The position numbers and the translations under genes were made by a program. From Streptomyces wuyuanensis (lineage in GTDB: Bacteria; Actinomycetota; Actinomycetes; Streptomycetales; Streptomycetaceae): a stretch of DNA of 64,000 nucleotides. The stretch spans positions 96,863 through 160,862 of the forward strand of contig NZ_FNHI01000021.1 of the NCBI RefSeq assembly GCF_900103455.1. Direction: 5' to 3'. This document shows positions 16,225 through 25,041 of the stretch, in pieces; within the stretch, counting starts at the first letter, position 1; every line of letters starts with the position of its first letter. A model generated the notes under the pieces. The model was not told the origin of the DNA, did no database searches, and saw only the letters and a program-made list of their open reading frames with translations.

Positions 16225-18303
16225 TCAGGAGGCCTTCTGGACCGTCCACACCTGCGCCGGCGCACCGGCGGCGTGCTGGAGCTCGATCAGCCACGACCCG
16301 TAGTACGGACGGTTGCTGACGCCGAGGACGTAGCCGCTGTCACCGGCGGAGACGGTCACCCCGCCGCCGGCGGCCGCGATCCGCCACCGCTGGGACGCGA
16401 TGTCCCGGCAGGGCTGCTGCGCCACCCACATCCCCGGGCCGGGGGTGCCGCCGACCTGGAGGCACTTGCCCGAGACGGCGGAGCGGATGCGGCTCTGACC
16501 GCCCGCCGCCTGGTCGAAGTACCACTGCTGCTGGGCGTATCCGGTGCGCTGGGAGCCCACGAGGACGGTGTTGTCCGCGCTGTACCCGCCCCAGATCTCG
16601 GCGGCCGTTCCGGTGGCGCCGTTGGTGAGCAGCTGGCGGGTGCCGGGCGTCGGGGTGGTCCCGCCGCCACCGCCACCGCCACCGGTGGTGCGGAAGGCGG
16701 TCGTCCTGCCCCGCCCGCTGTCCCGGCCGGAGGCGTCGCGCACCGACACGGACACGGTGTAGCCGGTGCCGGGCCTCAGGTTGTAGAGCCGGGCGCTGGT
16801 CGTCTGCACCCAGCCGAGCGGCTGGTCGCCGAGGAATACCTGGTACCAGACCGCCCCGCTCACGGCCGGCCAGCTCGCGACGGCGGAGTCGGGCGCGATC
16901 TGTCCGACGGTGACGGCCGGTCCGGTGCCGGAGCCGTTCGTCGGGGTCGGTGTCGGTGTCGGCCTGGGCGTGGGGGTGGTCGGGCCCGGGTTCGGCGTGG
17001 TGCCGGTGGCGGCGCGCATCAGGAACTGGTTGTCGGCGATGTTCCAGTGCGTGGCCAGATAGCTGCCCGGCCGGGGGTTGGTGTGGAAGTAGTCGTCGTG
17101 GTTGCAGTCCAGCCGGTTCTCGTACTTCCCGTCCTGGCAGATGCTGCGCATCTTCGGGTAGTACGGGCTGTCCGAGTAGCACATGACGTCCCACTCGTCG
17201 GTGCAGTGCGCGCCGCGCGAGGTGTTGGGGGCGCTGTTGTTCACGGCCCCCAGGTTGTGGCCGAGTTCGTGCGCGGCGGTGTGGCCGCCCCAGCATCCGG
17301 TGTCGGTACGGCCGTAGGACGGGCCGAAGTTGCTGAGGTTGCTCTGTCCGGGACGCTCGTCGCCGGCGAAGGTGCCGATGCCGCAGTAGACCTGCGAGTC
17401 CGCGAAGATCATGTACTTGCGGTCGCGGCGGTCGAGGCCCTTCGCGGCGAGCGCCCTGTTGGTGGCGCTGAACTCCGCGAGCGCGGAGGCCGGGAGTTCG
17501 ATGTTGAGCACGGTCGGGGTGCAGTCGGCGGCCGTCACATAGCGGATGTGCCGGACGCCGCCGGTGTCCTTGGCGCTCTCCGAGTAGATGAGGTCGGCGT
17601 CGGCGGCCCACTTGCGGAACGACGCGAAGTACTGCGCGTACCGGTCGTTCCCGGGGGCGTGGACGTACACGACCTGGACGCGGTTGCCGCTGCTGCCGTC
17701 GCCCTCGCACTGAACGGTCTGCCCGGCGGGCCCGTTGGCCGCGCGGGCCGTGGTGCCGGCGCCACCGGCGGCGGGCGGGCCGCCGGCCTTGCGGGCGGAC
17801 GCGTCCAGCGCGGGGGTGGAGGTGCGCGGCAGCTCGCCGCCGGAGGGCTTGGCGCCGCCGGTCCGGGTCGGGTCCTGGACGGGCGCGGCCGTCTTCACCG
17901 CGGGCGGGGTGTCCTTCTTGATGTCGACGCCCTTCGGCGGGGCGTCGGGGCCGTGGGTGCAGTGCCCGCTCGCCGTGCGGTACACCCCCGCGCACGGATC
18001 CCCCTCGGGCGCGGGCTTCAGCCCTTCGTAGACCAGGCCCCGCTCCGGATCGCTCTTCGGAACGTCCTCGATGGGCTCGGGTTCCTTCTCCCGGGCCGGC
18101 TCCTTGGCCGGCTCCGTGGCCACGGCGGCGTCGGCGCCGTTCTCCCCCTGGGCGAGCGGAAGCGGTCGTTCCGCGTCCGCACCCTGCAGCGACTCGTAGG
18201 CCACTCCCCCGATGACCGCCATCACGGCGACGGCGGCCGTGCCGAATATGAGTCGGCGGGATCTGCGGCGCTGGGGCTTCTCGAGTCTTCGGCGTCCGGG
18301 CAA
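16225..18303 (-). CDS. secreted metzincin-like zinc metalloprotease with fibronectin type III and ricin-B-type lectin domains (692 aa)
   Basis: N-terminal membrane/signal segment at residues 18-36 and a long charged pro-region. The protease domain (about 200-430) has the zinc site HELGHNLGAVNN (H345, E346, H349) and a Met-turn CYSDSP region with DVMCY (M374). A Pro/Thr linker, one fibronectin type III domain (about 460-540), a Gly linker, and a C-terminal ricin-B-like domain (about 555-692) with QQQWYF and QRWRI motifs follow. In a standard metzincin, position 355 would be His or Asp; here it is Asn, and H366 in GAHCTDE may serve instead. Likely an exported protease that binds glycans. Confidence 0.88.
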   Translation of the reverse strand: MPGRRRLEKPQRRRSRRLIFGTAAVAVMAVIGGVAYESLQGADAERPLPLAQGENGADAAVATEPAKEPAREKEPEPIEDVPKSDPERGLVYEGLKPAPEGDPCAGVYRTASGHCTHGPDAPPKGVDIKKDTPPAVKTAAPVQDPTRTGGAKPSGGELPRTSTPALDASARKAGGPPAAGGAGTTARAANGPAGQTVQCEGDGSSGNRVQVVYVHAPGNDRYAQYFASFRKWAADADLIYSESAKDTGGVRHIRYVTAADCTPTVLNIELPASALAEFSATNRALAAKGLDRRDRKYMIFADSQVYCGIGTFAGDERPGQSNLSNFGPSYGRTDTGCWGGHTAAHELGHNLGAVNNSAPNTSRGAHCTDEWDVMCYSDSPYYPKMRSICQDGKYENRLDCNHDDYFHTNPRPGSYLATHWNIADNQFLMRAATGTTPNPGPTTPTPRPTPTPTPTNGSGTGPAVTVGQIAPDSAVASWPAVSGAVWYQVFLGDQPLGWVQTTSARLYNLRPGTGYTVSVSVRDASGRDSGRGRTTAFRTTGGGGGGGGTTPTPGTRQLLTNGATGTAAEIWGGYSADNTVLVGSQRTGYAQQQWYFDQAAGGQSRIRSAVSGKCLQVGGTPGPGMWVAQQPCRDIASQRWRIAAAGGGVTVSAGDSGYVLGVSNRPYYGSWLIELQHAAGAPAQVWTVQKAS

Positions 18304-18583
18304 GTCGTTCGCACCTCTTCCTTGGTCAGGGAACGGTGCGCGGATCTTGCCAGACGCAAAACGAGTACGTTACGGGGCAAACCGGGCCAGGAGCCCAGTC
18401 ACTGGCTGTGCCGATCTGATGAACCCTCAAAAAACTTACGGCGTAAGTCAGTTACGCGCGTCAATCGCACGTGGTCCAGTCCTCTTTAAGGATGTCGTGA
18501 CCCAATCGAGATCTGCGTCCGGGTTTGAATCGAGCGGACATCAACCCGCTTGCACACAGGGCGAGTTGCGACGACCACGAACA
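18304..18583 (-). other. upstream region of the metalloprotease gene
   Basis: About 280 bases with lower GC than the flanks and no supported gene. It contains CTTACGGCGTAAG (18435-18447, CTTACGCCGTAAG on the minus strand), a short palindrome that could be an operator for the protease gene. Confidence 0.35.
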
Positions 18584-18619
18584 GTGCGCCCCCACCTCGG
18601 CGACGGGATGGGGGCGCAC
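18584..18619 (-). terminator. intrinsic terminator hairpin
   Basis: Perfect 11-bp stem (GTGCGCCCCCA / TGGGGGCGCAC) with a 14-base loop. It lies downstream of the broken lipoprotein gene on the minus strand. Confidence 0.65.
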
Positions 18620-18665
18620 GGTTGCGACCGAATGACCGGTGAGGCCGCTCAGGCATTGCGTGCTC

Positions 18666-18940
18666 TCAGCGTCGTTGCGCTGTGTTCAGCTTGGCCATCT
18701 GCTCGGACACAAGGTCATCCGGCTCTCTCTGCTTGGCCATGGCCTCGGCAACGAACTCCGTTTCCCCGGGTTGCCGATGCCTTGGAAACGAAAGTGGCGA
18801 TCACCGTGCCGGATCGGACGATGGTTACCGGGAAGAACACCGCGTCGTGCTCGCGCTGAGCCCGTCGAGCAGCCACACAGCAAGGCCAATGTGGCAGCGC
18901 CGGCCGCCGCGCCAACCGGTATCCTCCGCGTCGGTTTCAT
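18666..18940 (-). pseudogene. frameshifted small lipoprotein gene
   Basis: An ATG at 18940 with a GAGGA site 5 bases ahead opens a lipoprotein-type signal (MKPTRRIPVGAA, then LALLCGC). The coding character then moves to a second frame (EHDAVFFPVTIVRSGTVIA) near 18848. It moves to a third frame (ETEFVAEAMAKQREPDDL, ending NTAQRR and a TGA at 18666) near 18765. Two +1 shifts would restore one protein of about 90 residues. A hairpin follows at 18584-18619. It is either a decaying gene or contains sequence errors. Function unknown. Confidence 0.45.
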
Positions 18941-19310
18941 GCGATTCCTCAGGTAATGGTCTACAGAGCCGAGAGCTTGAGGAGGCTACGTCACGGGGCC
19001 TTACGTCACCAGGGCGGGCAGACGATCGTGATCACTTCGACCCGGCCCACAGACACCGGCTCTGCTTTCTCGGTCCATGGCACGGGCGCCGGCCAGTTAC
19101 CGGCAAGCCGTTCGGGGGTCGTGGAGTGCCGGGGAGTCGATCAGTGACGAGGAGACCGTCGGCGAGTCTGGGGGACAGGTCCAAGGGCGACGAGCCTGTC
19201 TCGACTCAGCATTCTCCGAGCACCCGCCGGCGCCGAGGGCAGCCGGCTCCCCTCGGCCGGGGTACCGCATCCGCGGCCTCGCGTCGCGCCGCGCTGTCCG
19301 TGAGGACGGC
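18941..19310. other. gap between lipoprotein remnant and DUF397 gene
   Basis: No supported gene. An 8-bp inverted repeat GCCGAGGG/CCCTCGGC at 19232-19257 may terminate the DUF397 operon. Two ACGTCAC copies lie near 18990-19010. Confidence 0.35.
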
Positions 19311-19592
19311 CTAGGTGGAGCCGAGCCCGCCGCGAGCGGCCGCCTCGACGAACGCCGTGAAGGCGCCCGGGGTGAGGGCGAGATGGGGGCCGTCGGGGAC
19401 CTTGGAGTCGCGGACGGCGACGAGGTGGGGGGCTTCGGCGATCTCGACGCATTCGCCGCCCTGGTCACCGCTGTAGCTGGACTTGCGCCAGGCGGCGCCG
19501 AGGGGGGCGCACTCAATGCAGGAGCCCCCCGTGTCGCTGCTGTAACTGGACTTACGCCAACGGGCGCCGGTCAGCTGTGCCTTGCTCCCCAT
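19311..19592 (-). CDS. DUF397 protein with duplicated motif (93 aa)
   Basis: Two tandem copies of the DUF397 hallmark WRKSSYS (ARWRKSSYSSDTGGSC and AAWRKSSYSGDQGGEC), followed by VAVRDSKVPDG and a C-terminal helix. DUF397 proteins in Streptomyces pair with XRE/DUF5753 regulators (WhiJ/BldB-type modules) and are thought to modulate them. Here the start lies inside the upstream regulator gene (41-bp overlap), so the two are translated together. Confidence 0.92.
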   Translation of the reverse strand: MGSKAQLTGARWRKSSYSSDTGGSCIECAPLGAAWRKSSYSGDQGGECVEIAEAPHLVAVRDSKVPDGPHLALTPGAFTAFVEAAARGGLGST

Positions 19593-20424
19593 AGCGTTCC
19601 TCCATCACCTGCCGGATCACCTCCGCCGAGTCCTTGACGGACAGGGCTGCGGCCTGCAGGTGATCGTAACGGAGCGAGCGCGACTCGACGGCGTGTGGAT
19701 CGGCGGTCGGATGCCCGGTCTCGTAGTCCTCGGTGTAGGCGAGGGCCGGATCATCCGGGAAGCGGAAGAGGTCGAACGAGCCCGGCAGGCCCGTGTGCAC
19801 TCCCGCCGTGAACGGCAGCACCTGCACGTTCACCCGCGGATTCCGCTCGTACGACAACAGCCGGAGCAGTTGGTTTCGCATGACCTCTCGGCCGCCGATC
19901 TCCTGGAACAGCACCCCCTCGCCGAACACCGCCCAGAACACCGGCGGTTTGTCCTTCACGAGGATGCGCTGCCTCGCCAGCCGCGCGACGGTCCGGTTGT
20001 CCAGGTCGCTGTCGTCCACTGCGGCGAGCACGGCCCTCGCGTACTCCTCCGTCTGCAACAGCCCGTGCACCAACTGGGGCTGGAACACGTAGATCTCGGT
20101 GGCCCGCGACTCCAGCTCCGCCACCTGCTGGAACCACGCGGGCAACTGGCTCCGCAGCACCAGCCCCACCAGCCTCGACAGCAGCCCACCCGTCCCCAGC
20201 GCCGCGTCCACCCGCTCGCTGAAAGCCTCCGTCGGCAGTTTCCGTGCCGTCTCGATCTGGCCGACCAGCGAGCCCGTGTAGTTGATGACGTCGCCCAGCT
20301 GCCTCTGTGTGAGCCCGGCCGCCTCGCGGTGACGGCGAAGCTCGTAGCCGTAGTAGTCGAGCGGCGAGGCGCTCGGGTCGAGGATGTTGATGTGGGCCAC
20401 GCCGTACCCCTCGTGCGCGGACAA
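19552..20424 (-). CDS. XRE-family helix-turn-helix regulator with DUF5753 domain (290 aa)
   Basis: N-terminal helix-turn-helix (about residues 25-80; LRRHREAAGLTQRQLGD and GSLVGQIETARKLP), then the long DUF5753 domain (about 95-280; YVFQPQLVHGLLQTEEYARA, VLPFTAGVHTG). It is a WhiJ-like DNA-binding regulator typical of Streptomyces developmental or stress control. The first codon at 20424 is accepted, with a GTG at 20400 possible. It is divergent from an anti-sigma-like ATPase gene and overlaps a DUF397 gene, making the usual three-gene module. Confidence 0.93.
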   Translation of the reverse strand: MSAHEGYGVAHINILDPSASPLDYYGYELRRHREAAGLTQRQLGDVINYTGSLVGQIETARKLPTEAFSERVDAALGTGGLLSRLVGLVLRSQLPAWFQQVAELESRATEIYVFQPQLVHGLLQTEEYARAVLAAVDDSDLDNRTVARLARQRILVKDKPPVFWAVFGEGVLFQEIGGREVMRNQLLRLLSYERNPRVNVQVLPFTAGVHTGLPGSFDLFRFPDDPALAYTEDYETGHPTADPHAVESRSLRYDHLQAAALSVKDSAEVIRQVMEERYGEQGTADRRPLA

Positions 20425-20495
20425 CTCCGCCCACCACAGGACGGGTTGTATTCGGTCAGTAGCCGAGCGTAGCCGTCGGCGTCCACGCTCGTGGC

Positions 20496-20942
20496 GTGAC
20501 CGAAGACATCACCCGCACCTGCGCCCCCGCACCCGCCTCCCAGTACGGCATGCGGTTCACCGTCGGAGCGCACTCCGCCCGCCATGTGCGCCGGATCCTC
20601 CGCAGCTACCTCGACCTGTGGGGCATGCCGGGCCTCGTCGACGACGCCTCTCTCGCACTCACCGAACTGCTGGCCAACGTCGTACGCCATGTCCCCGACC
20701 GGCGCTGCGCGCTGCTGATCGAGCGCGGCCCCGAGGGCGTGCGCGTGGAGGTGCGCGACGAGTCCCCCGTACTCCCCCGGCTGCTGAGCGCGTCGCCGGA
20801 GGACGAGTCCGGGCGCGGGCTGGCGCTGCTGGGCGCGGTGGTGCACAAGTGGGGCGTCTCGCAGACAGGCGCGCCGGGGAAGACGGTCTGGTTCGAGTGC
20901 CGTGACGTGCCCCGGCCGGACGACAGCAGCGTCAGAAGGTGA
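20496..20942 (+). CDS. ATP-binding protein, RsbW/AbaA-like HATPase domain (148 aa)
   Basis: A small GHKL ATPase with N-box SLALTELLANVVRHV, a degenerate G1-type region (VEVRDESP) and GRGLALLGAVVHKWG (G2). Such proteins are anti-sigma-factor-like kinases or regulatory ATPases encoded next to XRE/DUF397 pairs in Streptomyces. It begins with a GTG 71 bases from the divergent regulator start. The partner is presumably encoded in the same module. Confidence 0.9.
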   Translation: MTEDITRTCAPAPASQYGMRFTVGAHSARHVRRILRSYLDLWGMPGLVDDASLALTELLANVVRHVPDRRCALLIERGPEGVRVEVRDESPVLPRLLSASPEDESGRGLALLGAVVHKWGVSQTGAPGKTVWFECRDVPRPDDSSVRR

Positions 20943-20981
20943 CGGGGTGTGAGGGCTGGACGGCCATGGGCACCGAGGCCG

Positions 20982-21701
20982 TCAGCCAAAGTCCGAACCC
21001 GTCGGCATGACCACGATGTCGCGGACGCAGATACGCTGCGGCTGCTTCCAGCAGAACATGATGATCTCGGCGAGTTCCTCGGCGCTGATGAAGTCGGGAT
21101 GGCCGAGGCGCTCGCCGTACTCCTCGAAGCTGATGCCCATCTCGGCGTGGATGTTGGTCCTGACGAAGCCCGGCGCGACGTTGATGACGCGGATGCCGCT
21201 CTTCGCCTCGCCCTTCTGCAGGGAGCCCGCCAGTGATCGCAGTGCCGCCTTGCAGGCGTGGTAGACCTCGCCGTCGGGGCCCGGCGCCCGGTCGCCGACG
21301 GAGCTGATGTTGATGATCGTGCCGCTGTTGCGTACCTTCATGTCGCCCAGCACCGCGTGGATGCCGTTGAGCACGCCCTTGAGCAGCACGTCGACCTCGT
21401 ACGAGATGTCCACCGGGTCCCGGTCCTCCAGGGTGCCGATCCGGAGGAACCCCGCGCAGTTCACGAGACATTCGGTCGGTCCGTGCAGGGCCTCCGCCGC
21501 ACGGATCGCGGTTTCGAGGGCCTCGTGGTCGGAGACGTCGACCGCGGCCGTGGCGATCTGCTCGGAGGGCAGCCCTTCGAGCGGCGTGGGGTGCCGCGCC
21601 ACCAGGAGCAGAGGGTGCCCCTGCTCGGCGAAGGCCGAGGCCACTGCCCTGCCGATGCCATGGCTCGCTCCGGTGACCACGACCAGGGGTGCTGCATCCA
21701 T
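20982..21701 (-). CDS. short-chain dehydrogenase/reductase (239 aa)
   Basis: Classical SDR with nucleotide-binding TGASHGIG (residues 10-17), NCAG in LVNCAGF, the catalytic Ser in IINISSVGD and YHACK (YxxxK). The start at 21701 has a GGAGGG site 6 bases ahead; an upstream in-frame codon lacks one. It converges on the ATPase gene with 39 bases between. Substrate unknown. Confidence 0.92.
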   Translation of the reverse strand: MDAAPLVVVTGASHGIGRAVASAFAEQGHPLLLVARHPTPLEGLPSEQIATAAVDVSDHEALETAIRAAEALHGPTECLVNCAGFLRIGTLEDRDPVDISYEVDVLLKGVLNGIHAVLGDMKVRNSGTIINISSVGDRAPGPDGEVYHACKAALRSLAGSLQKGEAKSGIRVINVAPGFVRTNIHAEMGISFEEYGERLGHPDFISAEELAEIIMFCWKQPQRICVRDIVVMPTGSDFG

Positions 21702-21882
21702 GAGGCCCTCCGAGCGGACAGTGGGTGGAAGGGGGCGAGGTGGGAGTGGCACGGCGTAGTGTCACACCCCGCTACGGTGCCGACTGGCACACACGCCGGG
21801 CGTGTCACTTCGGCGGAGCGGCGATGAGTTCCGGCCGCGGCGGTAGTCCTACCCTCCGGACGCACTCTGCGGAAGGGGACCG

Positions 21883-23037
21883 ATGAGCGGCCTGCGCGAG
21901 ACCCTCATGAGACACGTCGACGACGGATCGGTGCCGGGCGCCGTGGGGCTGGTGGCGCGCGGCGACCGGGTGGAGGTGGCGGCCGTCGGGACTGTCGACG
22001 TCGACGGCAGCGCCCCGATGGCCAGGGATTCGATCTTCCGGATCGCTTCGGTCACCAAGCCGGTCGTCGCCGCGGCGGTCATGCTGCTGATCGACGAGGG
22101 CCGGCTCGCGCCGGACGACGCGGTCGCTCCGTGGCTGCCGGAGCTTGCGGCGCCCGTGGTCGTCCGTACGCCGTCCGGTCCCGTCGACGACGTCGTTCCC
22201 GCCGCCAGGCCCATCACGGTGTTCGACCTGCTCAACTCCTGTGCCGGGTACGGCTTCTCGTCCGACTTCTCGCTGCCGGCGCTCGCCCCGTTGTTCAGCG
22301 AGCTGAAGCAGGGGCCGCCGCAGCCGCAGTCCGTCCCCGCGCCGGACGCCTGGACGGCGGCGCTGGGCCGGATCCCGCTGCTGCACCAGCCCGGCGAGAA
22401 GTGGCTCTACAACACCTGCTCCGACATCCAGGGCGTCCTGATCTCCCGGGTCACGGGCCGGCCGCTGCCCGAGTTCCTGTCCGAGCGGCTGTTCGAGCCG
22501 CTCGGGATGGCCGACACGGGCTTCGCGGTGCCGCCGGACAGGCTGGACCGCTTCACCAGCCATTACCGGCCCGACGAGCCCGGCGGGCTCGTACTCGTCG
22601 ACGGAACCGACGAGCACGGGCAGTGGAGCAGCGTGCCCGTGTTCCCGTCCGGCGCCGGCGGCCTGGTCTCGACGGTCGACGACTGGTGCGCCTTCGGCCG
22701 GATGCTGCTCGCCGAAGGAACCTTCGGGGACCACCGGATCCTGTCGCCCGAGTCCGTACGCCTGATGACCGGCGACCGGCTGACCAAGGCCCAGCGCGAG
22801 GCGAGCGACCTGTTCCTGGAGGGCCAGAGCTGGGGTTTCGGCGGGGCGGTCGACATCGAGACCGAACAGCCGTGGAACGTGCCCGGCCGCTACGGCTGGG
22901 TGGGCGGCACCGGCACCACCGCGCACATCGTCCCGGCCACCGGCACCGTGAGTGTCATGTTCAGCCAGGTGGCGATGACCGGGCCGACACCACCCCTGCT
23001 GATGAGGGACTTCTGGCGGTACGCGGCCGCTTACTGA
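21883..23037 (+). CDS. cytosolic beta-lactamase-family serine hydrolase/esterase (384 aa)
   Basis: Class C beta-lactamase fold with SxxK as SVTK (IASVTKPVVAAA), the Tyr element in WLYNTCSD, and GGTGTTAH replacing the KTG box. There is no signal peptide, so it acts in the cytoplasm, like EstB-type esterases, rather than as a penicillin-binding protein. The ATG follows GGAAGGGGACC. It is unlike the secreted relative at 14.2 kb, which has a signal peptide and HNG. Confidence 0.9.
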   Translation: MSGLRETLMRHVDDGSVPGAVGLVARGDRVEVAAVGTVDVDGSAPMARDSIFRIASVTKPVVAAAVMLLIDEGRLAPDDAVAPWLPELAAPVVVRTPSGPVDDVVPAARPITVFDLLNSCAGYGFSSDFSLPALAPLFSELKQGPPQPQSVPAPDAWTAALGRIPLLHQPGEKWLYNTCSDIQGVLISRVTGRPLPEFLSERLFEPLGMADTGFAVPPDRLDRFTSHYRPDEPGGLVLVDGTDEHGQWSSVPVFPSGAGGLVSTVDDWCAFGRMLLAEGTFGDHRILSPESVRLMTGDRLTKAQREASDLFLEGQSWGFGGAVDIETEQPWNVPGRYGWVGGTGTTAHIVPATGTVSVMFSQVAMTGPTPPLLMRDFWRYAAAY

Positions 23038-23336
23038 AGGTCACGGCCGAATGGCGCGCCGGCCGTGGTCGGGGGATGCTGGCTGAACGCGACGATCCAC
23101 CCGGGGAGGCGCCGCATCGGCGTCTTCCCGGGCCCGACCGGGCGGGCGGCGTCGGGCCCCGATGGTCGTGCGCCGTCGTGCGGGCGGGTGGGCGTGTGGT
23201 GGTCGCGGTCGCCGTGGATCGGGCCTGAGGCAGAGGAAGTCCGCGGAGCCGTGGCATCGCTCACCGTGGACGGTGGAGGCCGGGTCCGGGATGCGTGTCC
23301 CCGCCCGGGCGTTCGGACTTGGGATACGTTTCCGGT

Positions 23337-24005
23337 ATGTCTGAACAGCAATGGAACGCCGTGGACGCCTACTTCACCGACCTGCTGGTTCCCGAGGACG
23401 ACGCCCTGAGGTCCGCCGTGGCCGCGAGCGACGCGGCCGGCCTGCCGCAGATCGCCGTCGCGCCCAACCAGGGCAAGCTGCTGCATCTGCTGGCCCTCAC
23501 CCAGGGCGCGACGAGGATCCTCGAGATCGGCACGCTCGGGGGTTACAGCACCATCTGGCTCGGCCGGGCACTGCCCGCGGACGGACAGCTCGTCTCGCTC
23601 GAGTACAGCGCCGAGCACGCGGACGTGGCCCGCGCCAACCTCGCCCGCGCGGGGCTGGACAAGAACGTCGAGGTGCGGGTCGGGCCCGCGCTGGACAGCC
23701 TTGCCGCGCTGGAGGCCGAGGGCACGGCCCCGTTCGACTTCTTCTTCGTCGACGCCGACAAGGCCAACAACCCCCACTACGTGGAGTGGGCGCTGAAGCT
23801 GTCCCGCCCGGGCAGCGTCATCGTCGTCGACAACGTCGTACGCGGCGGCTCGGTCCTCGACGCGACGAGCGAGGACCCGGCGATCGTGGGCACCCGCCGG
23901 ATGTTCGAGGTCGTCTCCGAGCACCCGCGGCTCACGGCGACCGCCGTCCAGACGGTGGGCGCGCGCGGGTACGACGGTCTTCTGCTGGCCCGCGTCACGG
24001 GCTGA
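23337..24005 (+). CDS. SAM-dependent O-methyltransferase, catechol-O-methyltransferase-like (222 aa)
   Basis: Family-3 O-methyltransferase. It has the SAM motif ILEIGTLGGYSTIWL, an acidic SAM-ribose ligand in LVSLEYS, and the metal-binding FFFVDADKANN and VVDNVVRGG. It would transfer methyl to a catechol or hydroxyl substrate with Mg2+ help. The ATG at 23337 is chosen because the similarity begins there (MSEQQWNAVDAYFTDLL). It stands alone, so the substrate is unknown. Confidence 0.92.
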   Translation: MSEQQWNAVDAYFTDLLVPEDDALRSAVAASDAAGLPQIAVAPNQGKLLHLLALTQGATRILEIGTLGGYSTIWLGRALPADGQLVSLEYSAEHADVARANLARAGLDKNVEVRVGPALDSLAALEAEGTAPFDFFFVDADKANNPHYVEWALKLSRPGSVIVVDNVVRGGSVLDATSEDPAIVGTRRMFEVVSEHPRLTATAVQTVGARGYDGLLLARVTG

Positions 24006-24182
24006 GCCCGGGCGGAGCACCGGCAGGGCGGCACCGTACGCACGTCCGCGGACGGGACGCCGCCCGCCGGAGTTCCGCCCGCCGTCCCGCGGTCCGGGGC
24101 GGCGGGCGCCCGGTGCGCCGTCCCCGCCGCCCCCGCCGGGTCGGGCCGCCGGGCGGCACGTGCCCGCCCTATCCTGCACCTC

Positions 24183-24509
24183 ATGAGTGTCGTGAAGATC
24201 AATGTGCTGACCGTCCCGGCCGAACAGCGTGAGGCCCTGGAGCAGCGGTTCGCCGCTCGTGCGGGGGCCGTGGAGTCCTCGGACGGCTTCGAGTGGTTCG
24301 AGCTGCTCCGCCCGCTGGAGGGCACCGACGACTACCTCGTCTACACCCGCTGGCGCAGCGAGGAGGACTTCCAGAACTGGATGTCCGGCCCCATGCAGGC
24401 CGCCCACCGCGGCGAGGGCGGCGGAGGCGACCGCCCGAAGCCGGCCGCGACGGGCTCGACCCTGTGGTCCTTCGAGGTGGTCCAGCAGGCCGCGCCGAAG
24501 CAGGGTTGA
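24183..24509 (+). CDS. MhuD/IsdG-like heme monooxygenase, ABM domain (108 aa)
   Basis: Antibiotic-biosynthesis-monooxygenase fold. The three residues essential in M. tuberculosis MhuD, Asn7, Trp66 and His75, fall at exactly the same positions here (KIN7V, QNW66M, AAH75RG). That supports heme degradation to release iron without a separate reductase-bound heme oxygenase. Length also agrees (MhuD about 105 aa). It is a cytosolic dimer in this family. There is no siderophore gene next door. Confidence 0.85.
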   Translation: MSVVKINVLTVPAEQREALEQRFAARAGAVESSDGFEWFELLRPLEGTDDYLVYTRWRSEEDFQNWMSGPMQAAHRGEGGGGDRPKPAATGSTLWSFEVVQQAAPKQG

Positions 24510-24518
24510 ACTCCCGGC

Positions 24519-24959
24519 GTGCGGCAGGGTGTCGAGGGTGACCGTCCGTACGGGGACCGCCGGTGGCGACGCGCCGTGCTCTTCGCCTCCGAGCGGAGCT
24601 TCAGGGTCTGGCGCTACGGCGTCGGCCATTCGCAGCTGCTGCTCCGTGCGGCTCCGGACGCCGGGCACCCGGTGCGTGCGGATCTCCTCTTCGAAGGCGT
24701 GGAAGCCATGCAACTGGTGACCCGCTACGAAACCCTGGAACTTCATACGTTCGACGAAGCGGAGAGCGAGCGCATCTTCGAGAGGTCCGGTGTGCCTCCC
24801 CGGTGGAGATCGGACCGGCTCGTCCTCGGTCTCCGGTCCCGGAGCGGTGCGGGCTACGTGCAGTGCCAGAAGGTGTCCGCCCTCCTTGGCTGCACGAAGG
24901 TCCTCGGGCCGGACGATCCGTCCGAGTCCCTCGACGTCGTGTGGAGTCTGCGCGGCTGA
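24519..24959 (+). CDS. conserved hypothetical protein (146 aa)
   Basis: GTG start 9 bases after the MhuD-like stop, so probably co-transcribed. Cytosolic, no signal or membrane helix; motifs such as SFRVWRYGVGHSQLLLR suggest a small alpha/beta fold. I do not recognise the family. A later start at about 24575 (VLFASERSF) is possible. It is followed by a strong hairpin. Confidence 0.65.
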   Translation: MRQGVEGDRPYGDRRWRRAVLFASERSFRVWRYGVGHSQLLLRAAPDAGHPVRADLLFEGVEAMQLVTRYETLELHTFDEAESERIFERSGVPPRWRSDRLVLGLRSRSGAGYVQCQKVSALLGCTKVLGPDDPSESLDVVWSLRG

Positions 24960-24983
24960 CGCCGCGTGAGCGCAGACCGAGGG

Positions 24984-25016
24984 GAGCCCCGCCGGAACGT
25001 CGTTCCGGCGGGGCTC
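24984..25016. terminator. bidirectional intrinsic terminator
   Basis: Perfect 15-bp stem (GAGCCCCGCCGGAAC / GTTCCGGCGGGGCTC) with a 3-base loop between two convergent genes. Confidence 0.9.
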
Positions 25017-25041
25017 CGCGCTGTTCGGCGGAGGTGGCGTG

